Shown here in pieces: positions 52,707 through 62,299 of a stretch of 64,000 bases of DNA. Both the position numbers and the translations under genes were made by a program. The stretch is from positions 35,582 through 99,581 of the forward strand of contig JAKPQH010000055.1 in the NCBI GenBank assembly GCA_029580855.1, read 5' to 3'. The notes under the pieces are model-generated. The model worked only from the letters and a program-made list of their open reading frames with translations. It was not told the DNA's origin and made no database searches. How positions within the stretch are numbered: the stretch's first letter is position 1; each line of letters begins with the position of its first letter. The stretch is from a bacterium (lineage in GTDB: Bacteria; Methylomirabilota; Methylomirabilia; Methylomirabilales; 2-02-FULL-66-22).

Positions 52707-53672
52707 TTACTTGAAGACTTCCGGGTTGACGACACCTTCCGGCCGGCGCCCTTCCAGAACATCCATGATGGCCTGGGCCGCGTGCGTCGCCATGCGGATG
52801 ACGCACTCGACCGTGAGGCCGGCCGAGTGCGGGCTCAGGATGACGTTGGGCAGCCCGAAGAGCGGGTTGTCGGGCTTCGGCGGCTCGGGGTCGAACACGT
52901 CCAGTCCCGCCCCGGCGATGGTGCCGTCTTTCAGCGCCTGGACCAGCGCCGCTTCGTCCACGATGGGCCCGCGGGCGCAGTTGATCAGAAACGCCGAACG
53001 CTTCATCACCTGGAGCTGCGCGGCGCCGATCAGCCCCCTGGTCTCCGGCGTGGACGGGACGTGGAGCGTGACGACATCCGATGCCTTCAGGATCTCGGGA
53101 ATCGCCGCGACCTTCGCCCCGGCTTTTTCCATCACGTCCTGTGGAACCAGCGGGTCGTACGCGAGAATTTTCATGTTGAAGGCGGCCTGGGCCTTCTGGC
53201 ACACCAGCATACCGATCCGGCCCATGCCGACGATCCCGAGCGTTTTACCCTCCAGGTCGAAGGCGCCGTAGCTGTTCCGGATCTCCCAGTCGTTCTTTCG
53301 GGTGGCGGCGTCATACGGGATGATCCGCTTGGCCCAGGCCAGCATCAGCGCCAGCACGTGCTCCGCCACCGAGAGCGCGTTGGCCCGCGGGGTGATGCAC
53401 ACCGGAATCTTGCGGGCGGTGGCCGCCTTCACGTCGATGCTGTCGTACCCCACGCCGTGCCGGGCGATGACCTTGAGCACTTTCCCGGCGTTGATCACCG
53501 AGGCCGGAATCTCGGCCGTCCGCACCAGGAACCCGGACGCGTCTTCGACCTCCTTGATCAGCGTCGCCTCGCTGAAGTCGGGAGCGACCCGGGCCTCGTA
53601 GCCCCGGCTGGTGATGTACTTCATCCCTTCCTCGTGAATCGGCTGGGACATCAGGATTTTCGCCTTTGCCAT
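52707..53672 (-). CDS. D-2-hydroxyacid dehydrogenase (SerA-like)
   Basis: 321 residues without the ACT regulatory domain of SerA. The Rossmann signature is TLGIVGMGRIGMLVCQKAQ. The catalytic arginine lies in NCARGPIVDEAALVQAL, the glutamate in FDPEPPKPDNPLF and the histidine in SPHSAGLT. It reduces a 2-oxo acid or oxidises a D-2-hydroxy acid with NAD(P). It ends the second Tct operon, so the imported compound may be a hydroxyacid or a precursor of one. Confidence 0.92.
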   Translation of the reverse strand: MAKAKILMSQPIHEEGMKYITSRGYEARVAPDFSEATLIKEVEDASGFLVRTAEIPASVINAGKVLKVIARHGVGYDSIDVKAATARKIPVCITPRANALSVAEHVLALMLAWAKRIIPYDAATRKNDWEIRNSYGAFDLEGKTLGIVGMGRIGMLVCQKAQAAFNMKILAYDPLVPQDVMEKAGAKVAAIPEILKASDVVTLHVPSTPETRGLIGAAQLQVMKRSAFLINCARGPIVDEAALVQALKDGTIAGAGLDVFDPEPPKPDNPLFGLPNVILSPHSAGLTVECVIRMATHAAQAIMDVLEGRRPEGVVNPEVFK

Positions 53673-53751
53673 GAGCGTCGCGCCTCCGCGCTCCGGCCGG
53701 GCCGCCGCAGCGGCCCGGCCGTCGTGGAATGTTGCCAGCCCTCGTCGGTGC

Positions 53752-54720
53752 TTACTTCGTCTCCACCCCGGCCAGCTTGATAAACTTGCCGTAGTCGTCG
53801 TAGGCCTTCAGCAGCCAGGGCTTGTACTCCTCCGGCCCCATGTACAGGACGGGCTGGCCGACGTCCTTCATGATTTTCTGAAACTCGGGGTCGGCGGCGA
53901 TCGTCTTGAACCCCGCCGCCAGATACTGGATGACCTCCTTCGGGGTACCCGCCGGAAGAGCCAGGCCCTTGACGGAGCCCGCGGTCGCAAGATCCAGCCC
54001 CGACTCCCGGAACGTCGGGACATCCGGGATGGCGGGATCGCGCGTCTCGAACATGACCGCCAGGCCGCGCACGCGGCCCGCCTTGACGTGGGGTAGCCCC
54101 TCGCTCGGGTGTACCACGCCCATGTCAACGTGGCCGCCCACCAGCCGGGTGATGGCCTCGGCCCCGCCCGCGCCGGGAACCGTCTGCATCTTGAAACCGC
54201 CAAATTTCCCGAAGACGTGGAGGCCGACGTCGCCGCCGCTCCCCTTTGTCGCGACCGAGGACGTGACATATTCCCTGGTCTTGGCCCAGGCGATCAACTC
54301 CTGCAAATTCTTGTGCGGGGAGTGGGTCTGTACGAACAGCGCGTGCGTGTGAACGGAGATCCGGCAGAGCGTCTCGAACGCCTTGAACGGATCGTAGGGC
54401 AGCGGCCGCTGGTGCGGGACGGTGAGATCCTCCCCGGAACCCCAGCCCACGAGAATGTTGTACCCATCCGGCTTGGATTTGGCCACGTCTACGCGGCCGG
54501 GGATCCCGCCGCCGCCGGGCTTGTTGATGACGACAAGCGGCTGCGGGAAATACTTCGGCGCCACGGTGGAGATGGCGCGCGCCAACACGTCCGTCGAGCC
54601 ACCCGCCCCATAGGGCACGATGAGGTTGATGGGTTTTTCAGGGAAGGCCGCAACGGTGACTCCGAATCCCGCCGCGACCATGAGAACCGCCATCGCAAGA
54701 CTTCCCAGATACCTCCACAT
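53752..54720 (-). CDS. Tct/Bug-family periplasmic binding protein, copy 1
   Basis: 322 residues with GGAGGG ten bases before the ATG. Signal peptide LAMAVLMVAAGFGVTVAAF. Bug-family motifs: KPINLIVPYGAGGSTDVLAR, VVINKPGGGGIPGRVDV and GWGSGEDLTVPHQRPLPYD. It is the most divergent of the three tandem copies. The dehydrogenase lies 79 bases downstream. Confidence 0.93.
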   Translation of the reverse strand: MWRYLGSLAMAVLMVAAGFGVTVAAFPEKPINLIVPYGAGGSTDVLARAISTVAPKYFPQPLVVINKPGGGGIPGRVDVAKSKPDGYNILVGWGSGEDLTVPHQRPLPYDPFKAFETLCRISVHTHALFVQTHSPHKNLQELIAWAKTREYVTSSVATKGSGGDVGLHVFGKFGGFKMQTVPGAGGAEAITRLVGGHVDMGVVHPSEGLPHVKAGRVRGLAVMFETRDPAIPDVPTFRESGLDLATAGSVKGLALPAGTPKEVIQYLAAGFKTIAADPEFQKIMKDVGQPVLYMGPEEYKPWLLKAYDDYGKFIKLAGVETK

Positions 54721-54752
54721 TGTTGCGCGCCCTCCTTGGGGTGATTCCCCCG

Positions 54753-55724
54753 CTATTTCGCCTCGATCCCCAATCGCTTGATCAGGCTTCCGTACTGGTC
54801 ATACGCGGCCTTGAACCAGACATCGTATGTCTTGGCATCCTGGTACAACACGGGCTGACCGAGGTCTTTCATGATCTTCTGGAATTCGGCGTCGCCGGCG
54901 ATGGCCTTGAACTTCCCTTCGAGATAGGCCACGATCTCTTTCGGGGTGTCCTTGGGGGCCGCCACCCCCTTCACCGAGCCGGCGGTCACCACGTTGTAGC
55001 CGAGCTCCTTGAAAATGGGGATGTCCGGCACCGACGGATCCCGATCGTCGAAGGCCACCGCCAGGCCGCGCAGCCGGCCCGCCTTGATGTGGGGCAGGAC
55101 CTCGCTGGGGTGCCCGCCCCCGAAGTCCACGTGACCCCCCACGAGGCTGGTGATGGCATCCGCGCCGCCCGCGCCGGGCACCGTGGTCACCTTGATGCCG
55201 GCCGCCCTGCCGAAGAGCAGGAACGTGATGTCCACCGACCCGCCCTTGGTCGAAACGGCGGCCGTGATATAGTCCTTGGTCTTGGCGAACTTCACAAGAT
55301 CCGACAGGGTCTTGTGCGGTGAGGCGGCCGGCACGGCCAGGACGATGGAGTGGACCGACATCCGACAGACCGTCTCAAAATCCTTGAACACGTCGTAGGG
55401 CAGGGGCCGCTGGTGGGGCACCACCAGATCCTCGCCGGAACCGTACCCGAACAGCAGCGTGTAGCCGTCGTTCTTCGCCTTCACCACCTCCACGCGGCCC
55501 GGGATGCCGCCGCCGCCCGCCTTGTTCACCACCGCCAACGGCTGCGGAAAATATTTCGGTGCCACCTGGCTGATGGCCCGAGCCAGCACGTCGGTGGAGC
55601 CGCCCGCGCTGTAGGGCACGATGATCTGGATGGGTTTGTTTGGATACTCCGCCGCCGAGGCCAATCCGACACTGCTGAGAAGCAACAAGCCGATCAGCAG
55701 CGTTTTACCGTAGTCCATGCGCAT
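54753..55724 (-). CDS. Tct/Bug-family periplasmic binding protein, copy 2
   Basis: 323 residues from the ATG at 55724 (55718 is also possible). Signal peptide TLLIGLLLLSSVGLASA. KPIQIIVPYSAGGSTDVLAR, VVNKAGGGGIPGRVEV and YGSGEDLVVPHQRPLPYD are nearly the same as in copies 1 and 3; most residues are shared with copy 3 along the whole length, so the genes arose by recent tandem duplication. Confidence 0.93.
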   Translation of the reverse strand: MRMDYGKTLLIGLLLLSSVGLASAAEYPNKPIQIIVPYSAGGSTDVLARAISQVAPKYFPQPLAVVNKAGGGGIPGRVEVVKAKNDGYTLLFGYGSGEDLVVPHQRPLPYDVFKDFETVCRMSVHSIVLAVPAASPHKTLSDLVKFAKTKDYITAAVSTKGGSVDITFLLFGRAAGIKVTTVPGAGGADAITSLVGGHVDFGGGHPSEVLPHIKAGRLRGLAVAFDDRDPSVPDIPIFKELGYNVVTAGSVKGVAAPKDTPKEIVAYLEGKFKAIAGDAEFQKIMKDLGQPVLYQDAKTYDVWFKAAYDQYGSLIKRLGIEAK

Positions 55725-55766
55725 GACGATTCCACCTCCGTGAGAGACGTGCCTGGGACCCGAAAG

Positions 55767-55802
55767 ACGATCGGGCCACCCGCCGTCGGGTGACCCGATC
55801 GT
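55767..55802. repeat. Hairpin between Bug copies 2 and 3
   Basis: ACGATCGGGCCACCCG (55767-55782) pairs with CGGGTGACCCGATCGT (55787-55802), with one mismatch and a four-base loop. On the minus strand CTTTC follows. It may stabilise the 3' end of copy 3 mRNA or partly end transcription, and so set unequal levels of the copies. Confidence 0.6.
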
Positions 55803-55852
55803 TCCTGGACCCATTTTGGGGGACGAGCTTCCCGGCGTTCCGATCGGCGGGA

Positions 55853-56821
55853 TTACTTGGTCTCGATCCCCAGCGTCTTGTTCAACTGCCCAAACTGATC
55901 GTAGGCCGCCTTGAACCAGACGGTGTATTCGGCCGCATTTTGGTACAACACCGGCTGCCCGAGATCCTTCATGATCTTCTGGAACTCGGCGTCGGCGGCG
56001 ATCTCCTCGAACTTTTTCTCCAGATATGCGGTGATTTCCTTTGGCGTGCCCTTCGGCACCGCCACCCCCTTCACCGAACCTGCCGTGACCACGTCGTAGC
56101 CGAACTCCTTGAAGGTGGGAATATCGGGAACGGAGGGATCGCGCTTGTCGAAGGCGACCGCCAGCCCCCGGAGACGGCCCGCCTTGAAATGCGGCAGGAC
56201 TTCGCTGGGATGCTGGCCGCCGAACGGCACGTGGCCCCCCACCAGCTTGGTGATGGCGTCGGCGCCGCCGGAACCCGGGACCGTCGTGAGCTTGAAGCCC
56301 GCCGCCTTGGCGAAGAGCAGGAGGGTGATGTCGACCGAGCCGCCCTTGGTCGAGACCGTCGCCGTGACCGGCTCGTTGGCCTTGGCCCACTTCACCAGCT
56401 CGGGCAGCGTCTTGTAGGGTGCGGTGGTCGGAGTCGCCAGGACGATCGAGTGGACCGAGATCCGGCAGACGGTCTCGAAATCCTTGAAGATGTCATACGG
56501 CAGAGCGCGCTGATGCGGCACGACCAGATCCTCGCCCGATCCCCAGCCGAAGAGCAGCGTATAGCCGTCCGGCCGCGACTTGACCACGTCCACACGACCC
56601 GGGATGCCCCCGCCACCGGCCTTGTTTATCACGACGACCGGCTGCGGGAAGAAGCGCGGCGCCACCTGCGTGATCGCCCGCGCCAGCACGTCGGTCGAAC
56701 CGCCGGCCGAGTAGGGCACGATGAGTTGGATGGGCTTGTCGGGATAGGCCGCCCCCGCGGCCGAGGCCAATCCCGCGACCACGAGGACGGCAAGGGCAAG
56801 ACTCCACAACGTTTTGTTCAT
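55853..56821 (-). CDS. Tct/Bug-family periplasmic binding protein, copy 3
   Basis: 322 residues; AGGAGG precedes the ATG at 56821. Signal peptide LWSLALAVLVVAGLASAAGA. KPIQLIVPYSAGGSTDVLAR and VVINKAGGGGIPGRVDV mark the Bug fold. It is next to tctA and is probably the original partner of TctAB; copies 1 and 2 follow it downstream. Confidence 0.93.
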   Translation of the reverse strand: MNKTLWSLALAVLVVAGLASAAGAAYPDKPIQLIVPYSAGGSTDVLARAITQVAPRFFPQPVVVINKAGGGGIPGRVDVVKSRPDGYTLLFGWGSGEDLVVPHQRALPYDIFKDFETVCRISVHSIVLATPTTAPYKTLPELVKWAKANEPVTATVSTKGGSVDITLLLFAKAAGFKLTTVPGSGGADAITKLVGGHVPFGGQHPSEVLPHFKAGRLRGLAVAFDKRDPSVPDIPTFKEFGYDVVTAGSVKGVAVPKGTPKEITAYLEKKFEEIAADAEFQKIMKDLGQPVLYQNAAEYTVWFKAAYDQFGQLNKTLGIETK

Positions 56822-56910
56822 GATCGAACCTCCTGTGCGGTTAAAGGGGTCGCGCGCGCATCGCGCGTCATTGCTCTCCCACGATTCGACGCTCGTCCTT
56901 CCGCGGTTCT

Positions 56911-58416
56911 TCATGCGGCCGCGGCTTTTTGCTTCGCTCGGTAGGCCGCCCACAGGTTGCCCAGGACGAACAGGATTGCGACGGCCATCAGCACCGCCGA
57001 GATCGGCCGAGACGGCGAGACGAAAATGCCGAACGACCCGTGGCTCATGAGGAGGGCCTGGCGAAGCGACCGCTCCATGATGGGGCCGAGGACGAACGCC
57101 AGGAGCAGCGGCCCCAGATCGAATTTCAGCTTGCGCGCCAGATAGCCGAAGATCCCCATGACCAGCATGACCCAGATATCGAAGACGCTGTTGTTCACGC
57201 TGTAGACGCCGACCAGCGTCAAGATCATGACCAGCGGGGCCATGAACGCGTAGGGAACGCGGAGAAGCTGGGCCCACATCCCCACCAAGGGGAGGTTCAG
57301 GATCAAGAGCATGACGTTCCCGATGTACATCGAGGCGATGACACCCCAGAAGACGGGCGCGTGCTCTTTGAGCAGGAACGGCCCGGGCGTGATCCCGTGG
57401 ATCAGGAGCGCGGCGAAGATCATCGCGGTGGACGCGTTGCCGGGAATCCCCAGCGTCAGGAGGGGGATGAAGGACGAGGACGCCGCGGAGTTGTTGGCGG
57501 CCTCGGGCCCCGCCACCCCCTCGATGGCGCCGTGCCCGAACTCCTCCGGGTGCTTGGAGACCTTTTTCTCTATCGCATAGGAGATGAGGGATGACAAGAC
57601 CGCGCCGCCGCCCGGCAGGATACCGACCACGAATCCGATCAGCGCACCGCGGACCATCGCCCAGCCGCTGCGCGCCAGGTCCGCCAGCGTCGGGAACACG
57701 TTCTTGATCTTCGTCGTGAGGATGCTGGCGGCTTCGCTCTGCTCCAGATTGATGAGGATCTCGCCGACGCCGAAGAGCCCCATGGCGATCGTCACAAAGT
57801 CGATGTTGCTCTGCAGATCGGGGACCCCGAAGTCGAAGCGAACCGCACCCGACAGTGGATCCAGTCCCACCGAGCCGAGGATCAGCCCCATGACCGCCAT
57901 GGTGAGGCCCTTGAGCGGGGATTCCCCGGCCAGGTACGTGGCGAGGAGCAATCCCAGGACGGTCAGCGAGAAGTATTCCGGCGGACCGAATTTCAGGGCG
58001 AACTCGGCCAGGGGCGGCGCCATGACCGTCATGCCGACCACACCGAAGGTGCCCGCGATAAACGAGCCGATGGCGGCCACGCCGAGGGCCGGACCCGCGC
58101 GGCCCTTCCGCGCCATCTGATACCCATCGATGCACGTGACGACGGAGGCCGCCTCGCCGGGGAGGTTCAACAGGATCGACGTGGTCGAGCCGCCGTACAT
58201 GGCCCCGTAAAAGATCCCGGCCATCAGAATGATGGCGGTGACCGGGGACCCCATCTTCATGCTGACCGGGAGCAGGAGGGCGATCGTGGCCGCCGGCCCG
58301 AGTCCGGGCAGGACCCCCACCGCCGTGCCCAGGACCGAGCCGATAAAGCACCAGAGCAGGTTGACCGGACTGAAGGCGACCTGAAATCCGAGGAGGACTC
58401 CGCCAAAATCCAGCAT
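56911..58416 (-). CDS. tctA: Tripartite tricarboxylate transporter, large permease TctA (second set)
   Basis: 501 residues, about twelve helices. GTAVGVLPGLGPAATIALLLP, YGAMYGGSTTSILLNLPGE and GVAGPEAANNSAASSSFIPL are the three TctA motifs. It works with the adjacent TctB and up to three binding proteins. It is clearly a paralogue of, not a copy of, the TctA at 28717-30213. Confidence 0.95.
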   Translation of the reverse strand: MLDFGGVLLGFQVAFSPVNLLWCFIGSVLGTAVGVLPGLGPAATIALLLPVSMKMGSPVTAIILMAGIFYGAMYGGSTTSILLNLPGEAASVVTCIDGYQMARKGRAGPALGVAAIGSFIAGTFGVVGMTVMAPPLAEFALKFGPPEYFSLTVLGLLLATYLAGESPLKGLTMAVMGLILGSVGLDPLSGAVRFDFGVPDLQSNIDFVTIAMGLFGVGEILINLEQSEAASILTTKIKNVFPTLADLARSGWAMVRGALIGFVVGILPGGGAVLSSLISYAIEKKVSKHPEEFGHGAIEGVAGPEAANNSAASSSFIPLLTLGIPGNASTAMIFAALLIHGITPGPFLLKEHAPVFWGVIASMYIGNVMLLILNLPLVGMWAQLLRVPYAFMAPLVMILTLVGVYSVNNSVFDIWVMLVMGIFGYLARKLKFDLGPLLLAFVLGPIMERSLRQALLMSHGSFGIFVSPSRPISAVLMAVAILFVLGNLWAAYRAKQKAAAA

Positions 58417-58446
58417 GGATACGCCGTCCTCTGCGAGGTTTGCAGG

Positions 58447-58896
58447 CTAGAACAACAACCCGCGCGGGAAAGGAGTCATGAGCAGTCGCTCGAAGACGAG
58501 ATGCACCACAAGACCCGTGGTGACACCGGTGAAGACGGCCACCCAGACTCGCTTCTTCTCCAACAGCAGCAGCCAGGCCGTCACCAGGATCACGACGCTG
58601 GTCACCGCGCCCAGGTCGTCGAACGCGACGATGTACACCCCCATGATGATGACGGCCAGGAGCGGGCGGAGCCAGGCCCGCGATGGCCAGAACGGCACGC
58701 GCTTCGCGTCGCGCGCCCGATGCGTCACGATGATCAGGCAGGCGAGAAAGGCCAGGAGGATCCCCAGACCGAACGGCATGAACCCCGATCCGGGCTGGCC
58801 GTGGTCCAACAGTCGCAAAACAAACAGCGATTGCTGGATGACCACCCCTGCGACGATCAATAGCACGACACCGGCGACGCGCTGCCAGGAGTTCAT
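58447..58896 (-). CDS. tctB: Tripartite tricarboxylate transporter, small permease TctB (second set)
   Basis: 149 residues from MNSWQRVAGVVLLIVAGVVI; GAGG lies eight bases before the ATG at 58896. Four hydrophobic helices with PGSGFMPFGLGILLAFLACLI, the TctB signature. It is the first gene of the operon tctB-tctA-bug3-bug2-bug1-dehydrogenase. Between 58897 and 59118 I see no gene. Confidence 0.88.
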   Translation of the reverse strand: MNSWQRVAGVVLLIVAGVVIQQSLFVLRLLDHGQPGSGFMPFGLGILLAFLACLIIVTHRARDAKRVPFWPSRAWLRPLLAVIIMGVYIVAFDDLGAVTSVVILVTAWLLLLEKKRVWVAVFTGVTTGLVVHLVFERLLMTPFPRGLLF

Positions 58897-59118
58897 GGGA
58901 CACACCTCTCTCTTCGCCGCGAGACTCTGGGCGGGAACCGGCGCGAGCCGCTCCCCAGATCACGCCCGCGTATCTTCGTCCGGAACGAGTCCCGGGTCAA
59001 GCCGTCCACGATCCGGGCTGAATGTTGTGCGGGAAATGAGACATCCGCTGCCGCGCGGGACCGTCATCGCGGCGCGCTGCGTTTGGCTCAACCGGAACCC
59101 GGGTTGACGTCGCCCGGA

Positions 59119-59772
59119 TCACGCCCCGTTCATCAGCCACGCGTACAGGGACTTCGGTCCGTGCACGCCAAGCGTCAATGTCAGCTCGATGTCGCTGGTG
59201 CGGCTGGGTCCGGTGACGAGCACGCTGCAGCCGGCGTCCTTGGCCGCGGCAAACGTCTGGTGCAGGTCGGCCCGCAACACGGCGGGCGTGAAGATCGCCA
59301 AGTGGACCCGGGGGAGCAGCGACACCACCCGAGGCCGCTCGGGCGATGAGAGCAGCTGGAGCGTGCCGGTCTCGGGCAGCGCCGCATCCACGCCTGTGAC
59401 CCCGAGCTCGCAGGTCGCAACCAGGTGCTTGTCCGCCTGCGCCGGGACGATCTCGACACCGAGCGCTTGGAGCGTTCCGGCGACCTCCCACGCCGCCAGG
59501 TCCGGCGTCGTCCACAGCGTGGCCTTCGTCACCCCCTCCACCTTGACGAGATCCGCCAGTGCGGTCCGAAGCTCTTGCCGGTTCGCCAAGCGTCGAGTCG
59601 AGCCGTTCAGCTCCCCGATCTCGGCCAGCAGCTGGGCGATCTCGGCATCGGCATCGCCCGGCGTGCGGGGGGCGATGCGGGCGGACGGCGGGATCGGCGC
59701 GATGGTCGACCCCGGTCGTCTCCCCAGCGCTTCCCGCACCTTTCCCAGGATCGCTTCCCGTATGGGATTCAT
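59119..59772 (-). CDS. lutC: LutC/YkgG-type LUD-domain protein
   Basis: 217 residues from MNPIREAILGKVREALGRR, with AAGG upstream. The LUD domain carries LGVTGVDAALPETGTLQLLS, VSLLPRVHLAIFTP and VLVTGPSRTSDIELTLTLGVHGP. With LutA and LutB it forms the iron-sulfur L-lactate dehydrogenase system. It is the last gene of the lut operon, separated from lutB by a 209-base gap that contains a palindromic repeat. Confidence 0.9.
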   Translation of the reverse strand: MNPIREAILGKVREALGRRPGSTIAPIPPSARIAPRTPGDADAEIAQLLAEIGELNGSTRRLANRQELRTALADLVKVEGVTKATLWTTPDLAAWEVAGTLQALGVEIVPAQADKHLVATCELGVTGVDAALPETGTLQLLSSPERPRVVSLLPRVHLAIFTPAVLRADLHQTFAAAKDAGCSVLVTGPSRTSDIELTLTLGVHGPKSLYAWLMNGA

Positions 59773-59863
59773 GCCGCACAACCTTCTCTGCCCTCGGCCT
59801 CCGGGTGTCCACAACCCGTATTGGTGCAGGCCGCTCAACACGACCCAGATGCAAGGCGGCGTC

Positions 59864-59963
59864 ACCCATCCCGACGGATGGGTACCCGGGGCCGGGTGAG
59901 GCGTACTTCAGGTACGCCGCAGCGAGCGCCCGAGCGCGCGGGGTACCCATCCGGAGGATGGGT
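59864..59963. repeat. Nested inverted repeat in the lutB-lutC gap
   Basis: The left arm ACCCATCCCGACGGATGGGT + ACCC (59864-59887) and the right arm GGGTACCCATCCGGAGGATG + GGT (59941-59963) are inverted copies, and each arm is itself a palindrome. A third palindrome, GGCGTACTTCAGGTACGCC, sits at the centre. The form is that of a REP/BIME-like or MITE-like element. No transposase is in the window. Confidence 0.65.
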
Positions 59964-59981
59964 CTCTGCAGACGGGTCTTT

Positions 59982-61409
59982 TCAGCGGCCTGCCCGGCGG
60001 CGCCACCAGCCGCGGAAATCTGCGCCAAACGCCGGGAACGGCCTCCCCATTGTCCACCGGCTCAAGGGGCCCGGCAGCTTCGACATCCACCCCTCGCGAA
60101 CGAACGGCGCCTGGAGCCGCTTGAGCATCTGCGAGCCCATCCGGTAGAACCAGGTCGTCGCCAGCGCCGCCGAACCCGCCTGGGCCGCCAGGCGCAAGAC
60201 GTAGGGAGCTGCCGCGGCCTCCTGCTCGTCTCCCTCCACCACGCGATGGCGCAGGTGCAGCAGGATGTCCGTGATCGGGATCTTCACCGGACAGATGTCG
60301 TTGCAGGCCCCGCACAGGGTGGAGGCGAAGGGCAGCCCCCCGGCGGCCTGGCCGCCCAGGATCTGGGTTGCAAAGATAGACCCCGTCGGGCCGGAGATCG
60401 GGTAGCCGTAGGCGTACCCGCCGACGGTGTTGAAGACGGGGCAGATGTTCAAACATGCCCCGCACCGGATGCAGAGCAGCGTCTCGCGCGTCTCGGGGCA
60501 TCCGAGGATACGCGAGCGGCCGTTGTCCAGGAGGACCAGGTGCATCTCCTGCGGGCCGGTCTCCGCGGCGCGCCGGGGCGGCCCGCCGATGAACGACGTG
60601 TAGCACGTGATCTTCTGGCCCGTCGCGCTTCGCGCCAGCAGCTTCAGCAGGACGGCAAGGCTCTCCCAGTCCGGCACGACCTTATCGATTCCCACGATCG
60701 CCACGTGCACGGGGGGGACGGTCGTGCACATCCGTCCGTTTCCCTCGTTGGTCACCATGACGATGGTCCCCGTCTCCGCGACCAGGAAGTTGCCCCCCGA
60801 GATACCCAGATCGGCGCTCAGGAACTCTTCGCGGAGCTTCAGGCGGGCGACGTGGGTCAGCTTCTCCGCCTCCGCGGGCGCACCGACGCCGAGTTTTTCC
60901 TGGAACAGTGCGGCGATCTCCTCCTTGGACAGGTGAAACGCCGGGACGACGATGTGGGCCGGGCCCATGCTTTTCAACTGGACGATGTACTCCCCGAGGT
61001 CGGTCTCCAGCACGCGGATGCCCGCCGCCTCCATCGCGCGGTTCAGGCCGATCTCCTCGCTGGCCATGCTCTTGGATTTCACCGCCAGCTTCACCCCGCG
61101 CTGCGCGCAGACGTCCAGGACGATGCGGCACGCCTCCTCCGCATCCCGCGCCCAGTGCACGTGGCCGCCCGCATCGGTCACGGCGCGCTCCGCCTGCGCG
61201 AGATAGTGGTCCAGGTGCGTGATGGCGTGGAGGCGCACCTCGTGGCCGGCTTGACGCAGCGCTTGCCAGCGATCGTTCCCCACGGCCTCGACCAGCGTCG
61301 CCCGCGTGCCCAGGAACTTGGTGGTGGCTTTCTGAACCGCCGCGGCCATGGTCGGCGGGACGCCTCGGGAGTTGGCGCGAAAGTCGATCGGCGTCGGCGC
61401 GCGGCTCAT
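59982..61409 (-). CDS. lutB: LutB-type iron-sulfur protein of lactate utilisation
   Basis: 475 residues from MSRAPTPIDFRANSRGVPP. A LUD domain (SKSMASEEIGLNRAMEAAG, ISGGNFLVAETGTIVMVTNE) is followed by two ferredoxin clusters, CIRCGACLNICPVF and CGACNDICPVK, and a DUF3390-like tail. It transfers electrons within the LutABC lactate dehydrogenase complex. Its start overlaps the lutA stop by four bases. Confidence 0.93.
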   Translation of the reverse strand: MSRAPTPIDFRANSRGVPPTMAAAVQKATTKFLGTRATLVEAVGNDRWQALRQAGHEVRLHAITHLDHYLAQAERAVTDAGGHVHWARDAEEACRIVLDVCAQRGVKLAVKSKSMASEEIGLNRAMEAAGIRVLETDLGEYIVQLKSMGPAHIVVPAFHLSKEEIAALFQEKLGVGAPAEAEKLTHVARLKLREEFLSADLGISGGNFLVAETGTIVMVTNEGNGRMCTTVPPVHVAIVGIDKVVPDWESLAVLLKLLARSATGQKITCYTSFIGGPPRRAAETGPQEMHLVLLDNGRSRILGCPETRETLLCIRCGACLNICPVFNTVGGYAYGYPISGPTGSIFATQILGGQAAGGLPFASTLCGACNDICPVKIPITDILLHLRHRVVEGDEQEAAAAPYVLRLAAQAGSAALATTWFYRMGSQMLKRLQAPFVREGWMSKLPGPLSRWTMGRPFPAFGADFRGWWRRRAGR

Positions 61410-62146
61410 GACGGCTTTCTCCCCGCGGCCAGAATCTCGATCAGATGCATGGCCCGGACGGACGATCCCGCTTTGCGCAGACCGCCGGCGATGTTCATGA
61501 TGCAACCCGCATCGCACGCCACCACCGCGTCCGCCCCGGTGGAGCCGATGGCCCGCACCTTGGCCTCCATCATCGACGTGCTCACCTCGGGGTAGATGAC
61601 GCTGAACACCCCGCCGAAGCCACAGCACGTCTCTTCCCCGGGCAGCGGGATCAACTCGAGCGCTTCCACCCGCCGCAGGAGCGCCTTGGGCTCCTCGCGG
61701 GCTCCGAGACCGCGGAGCAGGTGGCAGGAGGCGTGGTAGGTCACCTTACCCGGAAAACGGGCCCCCACGTCGGCCACCTTTAGCTGGTTCACCAGGAACT
61801 GGCTGAACTCGAACGTCCGCGCCCCGACCTCGGTGGCCCGGCGATGCTCCGGCGATCCCGGCGGAAACAGCGTGGGAAAGTGGTGGCACACCATGTCCAC
61901 GCACGACCCCGAGGGCGACACGATGAATCCGTCGGTCGCTCCGAACACGTCCAGCCACTTGACCGCCAGCTTGCGGGCCTGGGTCCGATAGCCGCTGTTG
62001 AAAAACGGCTGGCCACAGCAGGTCTGTTCCCGGGGAAAGGCCACCTGCACGCCGAGTCGCTCCAGGAGGTCCACCATGCCTCTCAGAACATTCGGGAAGA
62101 ACTGCTCCGCGAGGCAGGTGATGAAGAGCTGTGCCTTGACCGACAT
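61406..62146 (-). CDS. lutA: LutA-type cysteine-rich (CCG) protein
   Basis: 246 residues. Two CCG cysteine-rich domains: TCCGQPFFNSGY near residue 40 and ETCCGFGGVFSVIYPEVS near 175, with the matching SGSCVDMVCHH and DAGCIMN cysteines. These are the heterodisulfide-reductase-like domains of LutA/GlpC proteins. It is the first gene of the lut operon. Confidence 0.93.
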   Translation of the reverse strand: MSVKAQLFITCLAEQFFPNVLRGMVDLLERLGVQVAFPREQTCCGQPFFNSGYRTQARKLAVKWLDVFGATDGFIVSPSGSCVDMVCHHFPTLFPPGSPEHRRATEVGARTFEFSQFLVNQLKVADVGARFPGKVTYHASCHLLRGLGAREEPKALLRRVEALELIPLPGEETCCGFGGVFSVIYPEVSTSMMEAKVRAIGSTGADAVVACDAGCIMNIAGGLRKAGSSVRAMHLIEILAAGRKPS

Positions 62147-62299
62147 ACCGTTTCCTTCCGTCGAGTGGTCTAGCGTTGCTTGAAGAACAGAACGTGTTGC
62201 AAATGAGTGTTCATGAGCGTTCCGCTCACCACGACGGATGAAAATTAAGCGGTTACAGATCTATTTTCCTCGTAGTCAAGTGTGGGCCAAGCCTTGATC

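Noticed and set aside
56822..58963. Long minus-strand frame continuing upstream of Bug copy 3
   Set aside because: The upstream part is an out-of-frame reading of tctA and tctB; a signal peptide and AGGAGG set the real start at 56821.
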